Source: UBA6059 sp040222235
Lineage (GTDB): Bacteria > Bacteroidota > Bacteroidia > Cytophagales > Cyclobacteriaceae
Direction: 5' to 3'
DNA length: 64,000 nt
Assembly (NCBI GenBank): GCA_040222235.1
Contig: JAVKDO010000006.1
Location: 5,341 to 69,340, forward strand
The notes under the pieces are model-generated. The model saw only the letters and a list, made by a program, of their open reading frames with translations. It searched no databases and had not been told where the DNA came from. Numbering within the stretch: the stretch's first letter is position 1; each line of letters begins with the position of its first letter. The position numbers and the translations under genes were made by a program. Below, piece after piece: positions 25,736 through 33,833 of the stretch.

Positions 25736-26968
25736 TCAAGGCTTCACCTGAGCGAGCAAGAACACATAGCAGGCGCTATTTATCATCGCATCGCTATCGG
25801 CAAATTCATCCATCTTTCCTCTGTTTTCTCCACGATTGCCACCCAGCCCAATCGCTGGATAGCCTTGACTAAGCGCTACATTCATATTAGATGAGCCGGC
25901 ATTGGAGGTGCCAGGCTCATAACCGAGATATCTTGAGATATCAAGGCTCTTCTGTACCTTCCAGCTATTCAAAAACCCGTCGATCTGACCTCCGTCCATG
26001 ATCTGAAAAGGCTCGAGCGTGAACTCTACCTCAGTTTCTGTGCTGACACTCTTTAGCACATCCTGCACCGCTGCTTCTGTTTCCTTGATTACCTCATTAT
26101 CCAATGAACGAATGTCAAGCGTAAAGTAACCTTCCGAAGGCTTGTGGTTATAGACATTGCCACTGTGGATCATACCTACATTCAGTCGGGTATTCAGACT
26201 ATCATATCTCACTGGCTGTCTTAGGCTAAGTACTCTATCCACAGCTCTACCGATGGCCTGATTGACATGAGGCTGTCCAGGCCAGCCTGACCTCAATGTG
26301 TGACCTGTTGGGCCCATGGCGGTTACTTTCCACCAGTGAATGCCCAGTGCACCATAGCTGATCCTATGACCATCGCCCAGTACATCCACGAACAGCACAG
26401 CTTTGTCTTTGTATTGCTCGAATACCTTTTTCATGCCGACAAGACCAGTCTCCTCCTGAGCAACGGAAGCAAAAACGATAGTGTAATAGGGCTTTATGCC
26501 TGTGGCAATCATTGCTTCAGCAGCGGCCAATATTCCTACTGTAGTTGAGGAAGTGTTAGTGCCCGGGCCAATTACTCGTGAGCCTTCCACGTAGGGTGGT
26601 TTACCGACGGCTCGCTGATTATCAGCTACTCCCGCCAGATCATCTAGTGTGCTCACCATCACAATGACAGCATCTGTCTCACCTGGCAAGATACCAATAG
26701 TATTGGGCAGCTCATCAGTAGTGACAGACTGTAGACCTATTTGCTTCATATATTCGCTGACACGCTGCGCACGCTTTTGCTCTTGTCCTGAGGGCGATAT
26801 GATACCTCCGATCTCGATCAACCAGTCATTGTATTTGGCTTGATTGCTGCGAATCATTTCCAATCCTTTGAGAGCATCTTTAGATGGCTTGAGGGTTGAC
26901 TTTTGGGCGATAGCGGTGCTAAGAGTTAAGCTCAGAATAGCAGCGATAGTATATTGGATAGCTTTCAT
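25736..26968 (-). CDS. M20-like metallopeptidase homologue lacking several metal ligands
   Basis: A secreted 410-residue protein (signal peptide 1-21, ending TAIAQ) with the M20 peptidase layout. The di-zinc HxD motif is T107-L-D in MVSTLDDLAG, and the bridging Asp region reads GPGTNTSSTTVGI, with no Asp. The catalytic Glu-Glu pair is kept (E172-E173, VAQEETGLVG), as is D195 in FVDVLGDG. The dimerisation domain with MGPTGHTLRSGW is present. The C-terminal His region reads ENRGKMDEFAD, without the expected His. The frame is intact over its full length, so this is a diverged family member rather than a pseudogene. It may be a pseudo-peptidase or use altered metal binding. Confidence 0.82.
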   Translation of the reverse strand: MKAIQYTIAAILSLTLSTAIAQKSTLKPSKDALKGLEMIRSNQAKYNDWLIEIGGIISPSGQEQKRAQRVSEYMKQIGLQSVTTDELPNTIGILPGETDAVIVMVSTLDDLAGVADNQRAVGKPPYVEGSRVIGPGTNTSSTTVGILAAAEAMIATGIKPYYTIVFASVAQEETGLVGMKKVFEQYKDKAVLFVDVLGDGHRISYGALGIHWWKVTAMGPTGHTLRSGWPGQPHVNQAIGRAVDRVLSLRQPVRYDSLNTRLNVGMIHSGNVYNHKPSEGYFTLDIRSLDNEVIKETEAAVQDVLKSVSTETEVEFTLEPFQIMDGGQIDGFLNSWKVQKSLDISRYLGYEPGTSNAGSSNMNVALSQGYPAIGLGGNRGENRGKMDEFADSDAMINSACYVFLLAQVKP

Positions 26969-27021
26969 AGGAGTCAGTTTGGTATGAATATATGCAGTAT
27001 CTGACTTGGAGAAAGTGCTAT

Positions 27022-27039
27022 TATTTGATCGGTCAAATA
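27022..27039. promoter_or_regulatory. 7-4-7 inverted repeat in a divergent intergenic region
   Basis: TATTTGA-TCGG-TCAAATA lies between the divergent M20-like gene (start 26968) and KASIII gene (start 27243), 54 bp upstream of the former. Symmetry and position suit a dimeric repressor site; no regulator gene is adjacent. Confidence 0.4.
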
Positions 27040-27242
27040 GTTGCGTCAGTTTGATCCAGGGCAGGCGTCAACGCACATGACTAGCCTGTCAAACAAGAGT
27101 TACCGGACATCCAATTTCACGGTAGTGCGTTACCGATTAACAATTCCAATAATATCTTTGTTAAACGCTTGATTGTCTTCTCTCTTGTACCACATGGCAA
27201 GAATGGATAATTGACTATATTTCGATACTAAACAACAGACCC

Positions 27243-28250
27243 ATGTCCAGATCGATCATCAAAGGAATAGGCCACTATGTGCCGGAGAATGTAGTTACTA
27301 ACAAAGACCTGGAAGCCGTGATGGAGACCACAGATGAGTGGATTCAGGAGCGGACAGGTATCCAGGAGAGGCGCTGGGTGGCAGCCGATAGTGACGAGAG
27401 TCCCTCCACGATGGGTACTGCTGCTGCAAGGAAGGCGATCGATGATGCAGGTCTGACACCTGACGATATTGACTTTATCGTGTTTGCTACACTGAGTCCT
27501 GATTACTACTTCCCAGGCCCGGGAGTGATGGTACAGCAGCAACTTGGTATCAAAGAAATTGGCGCATTGGATGTGCGTAACCAGTGCTCAGGATTTGTTT
27601 ACTCACTGAGCGTGGCAGATCAATTCATCCGCTCTGGGATGTATAAGAATATATTGGTGATCGGATCGGAACTACACTCTGGTGGTCTTGATAAGACAAC
27701 TAGGGGCCGTGGCGTATCTGTCATCTTTGGGGATGGTGCTGGCGCGGTAGTGCTGCAGGCGACTGAGGATGAGAGCCGTGGCATCCTAAGTACACATCTT
27801 CATTCGGAAGGGCAGCATGCACTAGAGCTTGCACTGCCTAGTCCCAACACAAGACATTGGGTGCCGGAGATTTTAGCGGAAAACGATCCTGAGGATACAA
27901 GTTACTACCCGGTCATGAATGGCAACTTTGTATTTAAGCATGCCGTGACAAGATTTCAAGAGGTGATACACGAGGCACTACAGCAGAATGGTCACACACC
28001 AGAAGATATTGATATGTTGATCCCTCACCAGGCCAACTTGAGAATAAGCCAGTTTATCCAAGCTAAGATGAAGCTACGGGACGATCAGGTGTATAACAAC
28101 ATTATGCGCTATGGTAATACGACTGCCGCGTCTATCCCTATCGCAATGAGTGAAGCTCGGCAGGAAGGTAAGATCAAGGAAGGTGATTTAGTTTGTATGG
28201 CAGCTTTTGGTAGCGGGTTTACCTGGGCGTCTGCATTGATGAGATGGTAA
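27243..28250 (+). CDS. 3-oxoacyl-ACP synthase III (KASIII) family protein
   Basis: A condensing enzyme of 335 residues that joins an acyl-CoA primer to malonyl-ACP, as in fatty-acid initiation or related pathways. The thiolase fold shows the catalytic Cys115 in DVRNQCSGFVYSL, His in LIPHQANLRI and Asn in YGNTTAASIP, all intact. The N-terminal GIGHYVPENVVTN and DEWIQERTGIQERRW are typical of FabH. It is annotated as a FabH-family member rather than fabH itself because Bacteroidota usually carry several copies and this one is not in a fab/plsX cluster. A conserved-looking unknown protein follows 48 bp downstream. Confidence 0.94.
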   Translation: MSRSIIKGIGHYVPENVVTNKDLEAVMETTDEWIQERTGIQERRWVAADSDESPSTMGTAAARKAIDDAGLTPDDIDFIVFATLSPDYYFPGPGVMVQQQLGIKEIGALDVRNQCSGFVYSLSVADQFIRSGMYKNILVIGSELHSGGLDKTTRGRGVSVIFGDGAGAVVLQATEDESRGILSTHLHSEGQHALELALPSPNTRHWVPEILAENDPEDTSYYPVMNGNFVFKHAVTRFQEVIHEALQQNGHTPEDIDMLIPHQANLRISQFIQAKMKLRDDQVYNNIMRYGNTTAASIPIAMSEARQEGKIKEGDLVCMAAFGSGFTWASALMRW

Positions 28251-28298
28251 TTCTACTCCTTCTGTACGTTGGGTTGGATCAAACTGACGACTTTACGG

Positions 28299-28922
28299 AT
28301 GGATAATTATAAAAATACTTCAGCTATGGAATTTTCAGATCAGGAACTTGAGTTCTTGCTAGATAAAGACTTTCTACTTACGAAAAGAAAGATAAGCGAG
28401 CGCATCTTCAAGATGCTTACGGCGCTAGAGACAGATCTGAAAACGACGGCCTTGGCCACAAGCTTCCCATATCCCAAGGGCACCTTGCTCAAGTCGGGTA
28501 AGATATCCAAGGGAGACAACTACAAGGGGTTGCCCTATTTTATCCTCGACTATCCACGTCTTTTTACCCGACGGTCAGTATTCGCCTACCGGTCAATGAT
28601 CTGGTGGGGTAATCACTTTTCCACGACACTGCACATGGGAGGAGAGGCTAAAGAATACTTCGCACCTAAGCTGTTAGCCAACTTTGACGCATTGAAAACT
28701 CAGGATTTCTTTATATGTGTCAACATCGATCCATGGCACTACCATTTTGAGCGTGACAACTACAAGCATATCAGTGATGTGGATCGACCCGAAATGGAAA
28801 AGATTATCGCCAATCACGACTTTTTGAAGATCAGCAATAAGATATCATTGCAGGACTACAAGCAGATGCATGAGTTTTCTCTCAACAATATGAAAAGATT
28901 CTTTAGCTATCTCCTGACTTGA
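28299..28922 (+). CDS. conserved-looking hypothetical protein downstream of the KASIII gene
   Basis: A 207-residue cytoplasmic protein from ATG 28299; the upstream TTG (28269) and the later ATG 28326 are alternatives. No named domain is recognised. Distinctive blocks are KGDNYKGLPYFILDYPRLFT, RRSVFAYRSMIWWGNHFSTT and VNIDPWHYHFERDNYKH, rich in aromatic residues. Spacing suggests co-transcription with the KASIII gene, hinting at lipid or small-molecule metabolism, but this is only context. Confidence 0.75.
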   Translation: MDNYKNTSAMEFSDQELEFLLDKDFLLTKRKISERIFKMLTALETDLKTTALATSFPYPKGTLLKSGKISKGDNYKGLPYFILDYPRLFTRRSVFAYRSMIWWGNHFSTTLHMGGEAKEYFAPKLLANFDALKTQDFFICVNIDPWHYHFERDNYKHISDVDRPEMEKIIANHDFLKISNKISLQDYKQMHEFSLNNMKRFFSYLLT

Positions 28923-29027
28923 GCGATTCTTGCACCATTTTTGTTAAGTAGTAGAGCGGTCGGATGGTGTGCCCCATTATGGGTGCCATTCATTACCATT
29001 ATTTCTACTTTAGATGCATTGCACTAC

Positions 29028-30428
29028 ATGAAAGTTTGCTTTACGTTTCTCCTGTTACTCCTTCTACCGACCCTGCTTTCTGCGCAGGATTTTGATTTCC
29101 CCCTTCAGGATTCGGCAGTCATCAAAATTATCGATCAAGTACCGTCCGACATTGAGGCTTTTGCAGCAAAGGATAGCATCGGAAATCGTGTGATTGGAGC
29201 AATGGTCGCGGGTAAGCCAGATGGTGAATGGAAGGTCTATTTTCCCGATAGGGGAGAGAGGGCGAAGTTCACTTACCAGAATGGACTGCTTAATGGCGCC
29301 TTCGTTCGATATCATGGCAATGGCAAAATTGCCGAATCCGGGGACTATGAAGCGGGTACGAAGATCGGAAACTGGGTCACCTATCACCTGGAGGGGCAGA
29401 TCAGTGAGCAGATACCCTACGAGGAGGGTAAGCTCGAGGGGCTCTACTCGAGCTTTGACAAGCTAGGAGAGCCGATACTGGCAGCCGCCTATGAAGATGG
29501 CATACTGGTCGGCCCCTACCTGGAATATTACGATCGAGAGCGCATCGCCTTGAGAGGATATTACAAAGAGGGGCGCAAGGACAGTGTCTGGACCAATTAT
29601 GATGATTGGGGTACCAAGGTGTGGGAGAAGGGCTACCGCAATGATCAGCCGCACGGTGAATGGCGCTACTACTTCCGCAGTGGGCGGATTTCCGGTAGGG
29701 AAAACTACACCTATGGGGTAAAAGACGGCTTCTTTGAAGACTACCATAGCAATGGCAAACTCGCCAGATCCTACTACTTCAAGAATAACCAGCTGGATAG
29801 TGCCTATCGAGAATACCATACCAACGGATCACCGAGTGTCGAAGGTAACTATCGGTTTGATCTCAAAGTGGGTACGTGGCTGAGCTTTTTACCAGATGGT
29901 AGCTTGTACGCCATTGGGGACTATGCCCGTGATCGTAAAACAGGTGTATGGAAGTACTTCTACGAAACGGGCGAGCTTGAGAATGAGGGAAGCTATCAGG
30001 TGGATATGCGTGATGGTCAGTGGATCAAGTATCATAAGAATGGTAAGCTGGCGGAGATAGGCTCCTACGACAATGATCAGAAAGTAGGACTGTGGGGGGT
30101 GTTTTATGAAAATGAGCAGCTCAAGCAAGACGAGAATTGGCGCAACGGCCGGTTGATGAATGTTAGTGAGTTTTATACGCCACAGGGTGAGCAGATCTAC
30201 TCAGGCAACTTTCTTAATGGGACCGGGAAGCTCCTTGATTTTTATGAAGATGGTACGCTCAAGTCTGAGTACAACTATGCCAATGGCCGGCCTGATGGTA
30301 TCTTCAAAGAGTATCATCCCAACGGTAACATCATGACTGAAGGTTTTTATGATGATGGTGTGCCCATAGGCTTATGGAAATCCTACAATCGCCGAGGAAA
30401 ACTTAACAGTCAAGAAACAAAAGGGTAA
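29028..30428 (+). CDS. secreted MORN-repeat (YwqK-like) protein
   Basis: A 466-residue exported protein from ATG 29028; the longer frame upstream lacks a signal peptide, whereas MKVCFTFLLLLLLPTLLSAQ is ideal. The rest is about 17 tandem units of roughly 23 residues following G-x-W-x-x-Y/F-x-x-x-G-x-L/I, such as DGEWKVYF, IGNWVTYH, HGEWRYYF, TGVWKYFY, DGQWIKYH, VGLWGVFY, DGIFKEYH and IGLWKSYN. These MORN-like repeats form an extended beta scaffold. Automated pipelines call such proteins YwqK-family antitoxins, but the length and signal peptide argue for a surface or periplasmic role instead. Confidence 0.88.
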   Translation: MKVCFTFLLLLLLPTLLSAQDFDFPLQDSAVIKIIDQVPSDIEAFAAKDSIGNRVIGAMVAGKPDGEWKVYFPDRGERAKFTYQNGLLNGAFVRYHGNGKIAESGDYEAGTKIGNWVTYHLEGQISEQIPYEEGKLEGLYSSFDKLGEPILAAAYEDGILVGPYLEYYDRERIALRGYYKEGRKDSVWTNYDDWGTKVWEKGYRNDQPHGEWRYYFRSGRISGRENYTYGVKDGFFEDYHSNGKLARSYYFKNNQLDSAYREYHTNGSPSVEGNYRFDLKVGTWLSFLPDGSLYAIGDYARDRKTGVWKYFYETGELENEGSYQVDMRDGQWIKYHKNGKLAEIGSYDNDQKVGLWGVFYENEQLKQDENWRNGRLMNVSEFYTPQGEQIYSGNFLNGTGKLLDFYEDGTLKSEYNYANGRPDGIFKEYHPNGNIMTEGFYDDGVPIGLWKSYNRRGKLNSQETKG

Positions 30429-30458
30429 ACGCTCGGTTCCATTCCAAACCTCAGGATT

Positions 30459-30626
30459 ATGTTTGGACTGTTTAAGAAGAAATCAGAAAAGGAGAAGCTA
30501 GAAGAGAAGTATCGTAAGCTGATAGACGAATCTTACAAACTCTCACACACCAACAGAACTGCCAGCGACCAAAAAGCTGCTGAGGCAGATGCAGTCCTCA
30601 AGCAGATAGAAGAAATTAAAGACTAA
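30459..30626 (+). CDS. Lacal_2735-family small protein
   Basis: A 55-residue protein, MFGLFKKKSEKEKLEEKYRK... ending KQIEEIKD, entirely helical and highly charged. It matches the pattern of the Lacal_2735 family of small Bacteroidota proteins (MFGLFKKK start, SYKLSHTNRTASDQKAAEAD centre). It lies 30 bp after the MORN-repeat gene on the same strand. Function unknown; the size is normal for the family. Confidence 0.85.
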   Translation: MFGLFKKKSEKEKLEEKYRKLIDESYKLSHTNRTASDQKAAEADAVLKQIEEIKD

Positions 30627-30658
30627 AGAAGAGCTGACTGGCAGGTGCAGATTTCAAC

Positions 30659-31456
30659 TTATTGATCAAGTAGTTCGTCTATCGCTTGATAAATCAGCTG
30701 AGGTTGGTTCCAGGGGATAAAGTGATTGACTTCTGGGAAGATTTGTACAGTTAGGATATCAGGATTCATTTTACTTCTGGCAAACTGCGCATTCTCTACA
30801 GGTACCAAATCATCATCTTCACCGTGTATCAATATCGTTCTTACTGTGATATTTGACCACTCCGGTTCCATCAATTCCAATTCTTCTTTTAGAAAATAGA
30901 TTTCCTCATTAGTGACCCAAAGTGATTTGGGTAGCATCAGTTTGCCTAGCCAGGTATGACCAAGAGGCCGGTACCATTCTCCCTTTTCCTGAGCTGGATC
31001 TATAGAGGGGGCCACCAGCACCATGCCATCTACCAAGTCCGGATAGTCCATAGCTAGCCTTGCCGCTACCGGTCCTCCGAGTGAATGCCCTACCAGAATG
31101 ATATGCTCCGAGGGATGGTTGTTAATCACTTGTTTGATAAAATAGGCCTGCTCCTCAAGTGAAACCACGGCATCTCCGAAGTTGGAATAGCCATAACCAG
31201 GACGGTCAATTGAGAGTAGGTTGGCTTTGCTGGCCAGCTCATCATTTTTGAGATAGTCGACAAACGCTGACCAACTGCCTGGAGCACCATGTAGGAACAC
31301 GACCATTGACGAATGTCCCTGGTCGAGCAAGGCATAGTTCATGGTCTGACCATCGATCTCATGTTTGAGTATCACAGGTATGAGCACTTGCCCCTCGAAC
31401 TCTTTAGCAGCTTCTTTGCCTGACATACGAAACTCAAGGCAGGAGCTCAGGAGCAA
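30659..31456 (-). CDS. alpha/beta hydrolase, probable lipoprotein
   Basis: An alpha/beta hydrolase with oxyanion segment VFLHGAPGSWSAF, acid-box region SIDRPGYGYSN, nucleophile elbow GHSLGGPVA, GEDDDLVP and late His in VNHFIPW. All triad positions look intact. The start is uncertain. The frame from TTG 31456 reads LLLSSCLEF, an obvious lipobox, but leaves only six residues of signal. In-frame DNA further upstream extends the hydrophobic core (IIVIRTPLVFITLALLLSSC) without any ATG, GTG or TTG, so a rare start such as ATT, or a mutated start codon, is likely. A cytoplasmic form could begin at ATG 31426. Confidence 0.82.
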   Translation of the reverse strand: MLLSSCLEFRMSGKEAAKEFEGQVLIPVILKHEIDGQTMNYALLDQGHSSMVVFLHGAPGSWSAFVDYLKNDELASKANLLSIDRPGYGYSNFGDAVVSLEEQAYFIKQVINNHPSEHIILVGHSLGGPVAARLAMDYPDLVDGMVLVAPSIDPAQEKGEWYRPLGHTWLGKLMLPKSLWVTNEEIYFLKEELELMEPEWSNITVRTILIHGEDDDLVPVENAQFARSKMNPDILTVQIFPEVNHFIPWNQPQLIYQAIDELLDQ

Positions 31457-31576
31457 TGCAAGAGTTATAAAGACAAGTGGGGTTCTGATGACTATAATTG
31501 ATTTGGTACCACTCCTAACGGGAACTGGATCAGGTTGTTTGGTAAGTCATATTATATGAGTACCCTATTATCGCTT

Positions 31577-32632
31577 TTAGAACTGGACATTGTAAGCTGT
31601 AGGAAACTGTTCCGGTATATCGGCCTTGTTTTCACCCAGGTTCTGGCGGAGGTCGATCTCGATTCCTCTGGCAATGGCCGAAATGGGTACGTCATTAGAA
31701 GTACCCTCAAAAGGATTGTCTCCTGTACGGCCGATGCGCTCCATTGTATGAAAGATCCAGGATACGGCCGAATAGATCGGTACTGCCAACCAGATAAATA
31801 GATCACCCAGCAACGGGTATTGTTCGGCCATGCCATTACCAATATCTGCAAATTGGGGTACCAAAGCGACAGGCAGGAACATCAACAGGATCCACATGAA
31901 GAAGTGGTTTAAAGTGGCAAACTGACGAGGGTAGGGGAAGTTTTTGATACGCTCACTCTTCCCTTGTAGGGTGAAGAGTTCTTGAAGTACTCCTTCTAAT
32001 TCCAGAAATGAGAACTCCCAGATCACCCCTTTTTCTTTAAGACTTCTCAGATGATGCGATTGTTGATAGAGCAGAGCAGTTGGCCTATTGTCTTTATCGA
32101 GAGCGTCTGCCATATCGTTTTCCGCTAGGTAAGGCTTGAGGTCTTCTTCAAGGGTCGTCATTCGCTCTGGAGGTATGATTCCCCACTCCTTGTTCGTCTT
32201 TTGATTGGCTGTTGTTTCCCACTGCTTCGGTGCTCGCATGGCGTGCCTTAGGGCTGTCATCCATGCGATGTGTCGGTAGGTGATGGTCTTGACTTCTGAT
32301 CTCAGCTGTTCTTCAGGATAAGCCATATTGCAGTACTCGTTGGTGATCATGTCTTGTAAAAACATGCCTAGGGTTCTAGAGCTATTCACTATTCCGCCCC
32401 ATATTTTTCTAGCTTCCCAGATCCGATCGTAGGTTGCGTTATTTTGAAACCCAATGATGAAGGCAACTGCCGTACCTATCAACGCGACAGGCGTCCAAGG
32501 AATCCTTAGCCAACCCATATCCAGCCAATAATAGGCTGAAACCCACGCAAGAATGATGATCAGAAATCTGAAGGTATCAAATCGAGTCCATACAGCTAAT
32601 TCTATGGCTTTGTAGGTGCGTCGGGTATACAT
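31577..32632 (-). CDS. bestrophin-family anion channel protein
   Basis: A 351-residue inner-membrane protein of the bestrophin/YneE family, homopentameric anion (chloride) channels. The signature GFQNNATYDRIWEARKIWGG matches the family motif GFRxNxSYDRWWEGRxxWG. Hydrophobic helices lie at about 20-62, 238-262 and 270-295, with a C-terminal DVPISAIARGIEIDLRQ segment. It is transcribed towards the alpha/beta hydrolase gene, about 120 bp away. The physiological ion is not determinable from the sequence. Confidence 0.92.
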   Translation of the reverse strand: MYTRRTYKAIELAVWTRFDTFRFLIIILAWVSAYYWLDMGWLRIPWTPVALIGTAVAFIIGFQNNATYDRIWEARKIWGGIVNSSRTLGMFLQDMITNEYCNMAYPEEQLRSEVKTITYRHIAWMTALRHAMRAPKQWETTANQKTNKEWGIIPPERMTTLEEDLKPYLAENDMADALDKDNRPTALLYQQSHHLRSLKEKGVIWEFSFLELEGVLQELFTLQGKSERIKNFPYPRQFATLNHFFMWILLMFLPVALVPQFADIGNGMAEQYPLLGDLFIWLAVPIYSAVSWIFHTMERIGRTGDNPFEGTSNDVPISAIARGIEIDLRQNLGENKADIPEQFPTAYNVQF

Positions 32633-32695
32633 AGGCTAACTCTTTTATTAAGAACTAATGTAATCAGGATAGATGACTCTTGTGTTGAGTATCTC

Positions 32696-32968
32696 ATGAT
32701 GAGAGTATTTGTCAAGAAAATGGAGCATATCGACCACAAACTCTTCCATCAGACTACAAAGAACTTCCAGACTATATATAATCGCATAAATGATAATCTT
32801 TTGGAAGCAATAGATCAACATGCGCCCGTTGAAGAAATTCAAAGTCTACTCCAAAGACTAAATTGGATAAATGAAGAGAACATTAGAGAAGTGGGCGTTC
32901 CAGGAGAGGGCAACATGAATGTAGTCCTGAGGGTGACCACTGACAAGCGAAGTGTCATCTTGAAGTAA
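32696..32968 (+). CDS. small hypothetical protein
   Basis: A 90-residue protein, not recognised. The start is the first of two adjacent ATG codons (32696, 32699). The sequence is mostly helical with one strand-like end (NMNVVLRVTTDKRSVILK). A terminator-like hairpin immediately follows the stop, which supports its being a real gene despite its size. It is oriented divergently from the bestrophin gene (63 bp between starts). Confidence 0.55.
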   Translation: MMRVFVKKMEHIDHKLFHQTTKNFQTIYNRINDNLLEAIDQHAPVEEIQSLLQRLNWINEENIREVGVPGEGNMNVVLRVTTDKRSVILK

Positions 32969-32969
32969 T

Positions 32970-33000
32970 CAAGGGGGTTTGTGAATAAACACCCCTCTTT
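32970..33000 (+). terminator. probable intrinsic terminator
   Basis: GGGG-GTTT pairs with AAAC-(A)-CCCC around GTGAAT, flanked by AA and CTCTTT. It starts directly after the stop of the small gene at 32696-32968 and could serve the convergent AlkD-like gene too. Confidence 0.55.
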
Positions 33001-33024
33001 GAATGCTTCAATAACTTGAGTCAA

Positions 33025-33732
33025 CTAGCACCTGGCGGTCTTTCGTTTTCTACCTACACTCCCTCTATCGATTACCTTCTGGATATAGGTGGTCGCCAAA
33101 GGCACCTTGCAGGCCGTGCCTCCGACATCCACTTCTACTTTACCGATTCTTTCAGCTACCGCAATAGCCTTGTCAGTCAACTCAGGTATGTAGGCGCCTA
33201 CCGCAATCACAAATCCATTCATGGCGTATCGTACTCTGTTTTGAGCGGAATGAATATCCCGAGCAACTTGGTCTAGCAGAGAAGTGTAGGACGCTTTGTC
33301 TAGCTTTTCATCCTCATTGACCGAAGCGTACGAGGCAAGGGTCGACCATCCGGCCGCAGCTGTGCCTTCCTCGGAAGATGCTATCCACTTTAGTCCTAGG
33401 TCAAAGCCAAAACTAGTTTCGGCAGCTACCCATGGTACAGCGTACTCGCTCAAATAGTACCAGTAAGCCTGGCTTACCCATTCGTCGAGTTGTGCCTCGG
33501 TTATCTGTTTCTCATCGGCCATCAACCCAGCGAGATACATTGCGTCGCTATTCCCTGTACTATAGAGATCAAGCGCTAGTTCTTGATTCTTTTTGGTCTT
33601 CTTGAGGATCTTTTTTAGATCCGCCACCTTGACACCAAAGAAGGGCTCTTTGGCCCCATGTTTTATTAAGGTCTTTTTGGTATTGGGATCGCCAAAGGCT
33701 TCCAACTCCTTGAGAACTTCTGCTGCAGTCAT
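33025..33732 (-). CDS. AlkD-like DNA alkylation repair protein
   Basis: A HEAT-repeat protein that removes or recognises alkylated bases. ATG 33732 (MTAAEVLKELEAFGDPNTKK) is preferred over the TTG ten codons upstream, giving 235 residues, normal for the family. The signature blocks KHGAKEPFFGVKVADLKKI, DAMYLAGLMADEKQ, LDEWVSQAYWYYLSEYAVPW and IGKVEVDVGGTACKVP are present. The last is typical of the Bacteroidota/Firmicutes subgroup. The C-terminus ends in a basic stretch (GRKRKTARC). The gene stands alone. Confidence 0.9.
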   Translation of the reverse strand: MTAAEVLKELEAFGDPNTKKTLIKHGAKEPFFGVKVADLKKILKKTKKNQELALDLYSTGNSDAMYLAGLMADEKQITEAQLDEWVSQAYWYYLSEYAVPWVAAETSFGFDLGLKWIASSEEGTAAAGWSTLASYASVNEDEKLDKASYTSLLDQVARDIHSAQNRVRYAMNGFVIAVGAYIPELTDKAIAVAERIGKVEVDVGGTACKVPLATTYIQKVIDRGSVGRKRKTARC

Positions 33733-33833
33733 GGGCTTCTGTTTAGTTGATGACTTATACAATCTAACAAATTCTAGACATTGATCTGATACAGAAGAAA
33801 AATTGCTTCAGCCCTGTATCAGTTGATCACTAA

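Noticed and set aside
29064..29819. Long minus-strand frames opposite the MORN-repeat gene
   Set aside because: Tandem repeats in the real gene keep the opposite strand open; the translations have no domain character.
31500..31565. TPP-riboswitch-like string on the minus strand (TGA..TACC..AACCTGATCCAG)
   Set aside because: ACCTGATC is present and P1-like GGTAC/GTACC pairing exists, but the CUGAGA element and the P4/P5 pairing are absent, it overlaps the bestrophin gene's 3' end, and the downstream gene has no thiamine link. An 8-mer match is expected by chance.
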